Below, piece after piece: positions 63,815 through 64,000 of a stretch of DNA of 64,000 nt (positions within the stretch are counted from its first letter, which is position 1; the number at the start of each line of letters is the position of its first letter). The DNA is from Alistipes senegalensis (GTDB taxonomy: Bacteria > Pseudomonadota > Gammaproteobacteria > Burkholderiales > Burkholderiaceae_D), in NCBI GenBank assembly GCA_023664945.1, contig JAMPER010000001.1:484279-548278 (forward strand). The letters run 5' to 3'. The position numbers and the translations under genes are program-made. Below the pieces are notes generated by a model. It did no database searches, was not told the DNA's origin, and saw only the letters and a program-made list of their open reading frames with translations.

Positions 63815-64000
63815 TTATACGCGGTAGTAGTGCCTGTACCACTCGACAAAGCGCGCTACACCTTCTTTGAAAGGGGTTTGCGGGCGGTAGCCAAAGCGGT
63901 TTTCCAGGTCGGATACGTCCGCATAGGTATCGGGCATATCGCCCGGCTGCAACGGCAGCAGTTCCTTTTGGGCGGTTTTGCCGAGGGCGGCCTCAAAGGC
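63815..64000 (-). CDS. NAD-dependent epimerase, 3' end (UDP-glucuronate 4-epimerase-like)
   Basis: The window edge cuts this gene: 61 C-terminal residues are visible, beginning [20 protein letters not shown] and ending [11 protein letters not shown]. The [20 protein letters not shown] pattern is that of the C-terminus of UDP-glucuronate/UDP-galacturonate 4-epimerases (CapI/WcaG type), which interconvert nucleotide sugars for capsule or LPS synthesis. The N-terminal Rossmann domain lies outside the window. It is transcribed in the same direction as adhE, 146 bases upstream of it. Confidence 0.8.
   Translation of the reverse strand, partial: AFEAALGKTAQKELLPLQPGDMPDTYADVSDLENRFGYRPQTPFKEGVARFVEWYRHYYRV

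Overview
The window reads as a chromosomal segment of an Oxalobacter-like betaproteobacterium (Oxalobacteraceae, Burkholderiales). The main reason is a gene at 41953-43224 whose product closely matches, from memory, the oxalate:formate antiporter OxlT of Oxalobacter formigenes, including the motifs holding its essential Arg and Lys. The housekeeping neighbourhoods (CNP1-like/proB/obgE/rpmA/rplU, murJ, panB/folK/pcnB/hda, ogt/xerD, tsaE/amiC) also fit that group. Genes are dense, GC-rich and on both strands. No CRISPR array, complete insertion sequence, rRNA or prophage was seen.

Layout. 1-7.2 kb: CNP1-like protein, proB, obgE, rpmA, rplU, murJ and uup. 7.35-8.1 kb: tRNA-Arg(CCU) and a LuxR-type regulator with a degenerate receiver. 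8.1-25.3 kb: the accessory core, a complete Lap-type adhesion system. It has a 1854-residue RTX adhesin (9910-15474), its type I secretion genes lapC, lapB and lapE, the c-di-GMP receptor lapD, the periplasmic protease lapG and a small conserved Lap-locus protein. The adhesin gene is bracketed by four type II toxin-antitoxin modules: higBA and brnTA on the left, hicAB and a second brnTA on the right. The hicA toxin carries an in-frame TAA. lapE has a frameshift in its signal peptide at a C6 run, beside a C10 run just upstream of its start codon. lapG begins with A8 and T8 runs in a perfect inverted repeat. These are candidate slippage sites for switching adhesion.

25.4-33.4 kb: a spermidine-synthase-like protein, then a compact malonate decarboxylase operon mdcABCDEGH with a convergent LysR regulator, and no malonate transporter beside it. 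33.4-41 kb: panB, a DUF486 membrane protein, folK, pcnB, a HAD phosphatase, hda and a PerM-like transporter, then purM and an endonuclease/exonuclease/phosphatase-fold protein. 41-45 kb: a 1-kb noncoding stretch with hairpins and a terminator, the OxlT paralogue, a universal stress protein, a C10 tract and a LysR regulator.

45-58.5 kb: tRNA-Arg(CCG), amiC, tsaE, ogt, xerD, a second endonuclease-fold protein, plsY, a NarL-type response regulator, glnS, an M48 metalloprotease lipoprotein, a glutathione transferase, an unrecognised protein, pyrD, aat, a TIR-like protein, a Nudix hydrolase and initiator tRNA-Met. 58.6-64 kb: an AT-rich leucine-rich-repeat gene, an APH-fold kinase translationally coupled to adhE, and the 3' end of a UDP-glucuronate-epimerase-like gene.

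How the parts fit (inference): the Lap genes form one adhesion circuit in which c-di-GMP bound by LapD holds LapG, LapG otherwise cuts the adhesin at its TAAG site, and LapBCE export the adhesin. OxlT-like transport, malonate decarboxylation and AdhE are the energy and carbon modules. The rest is core metabolism, translation and envelope biogenesis.
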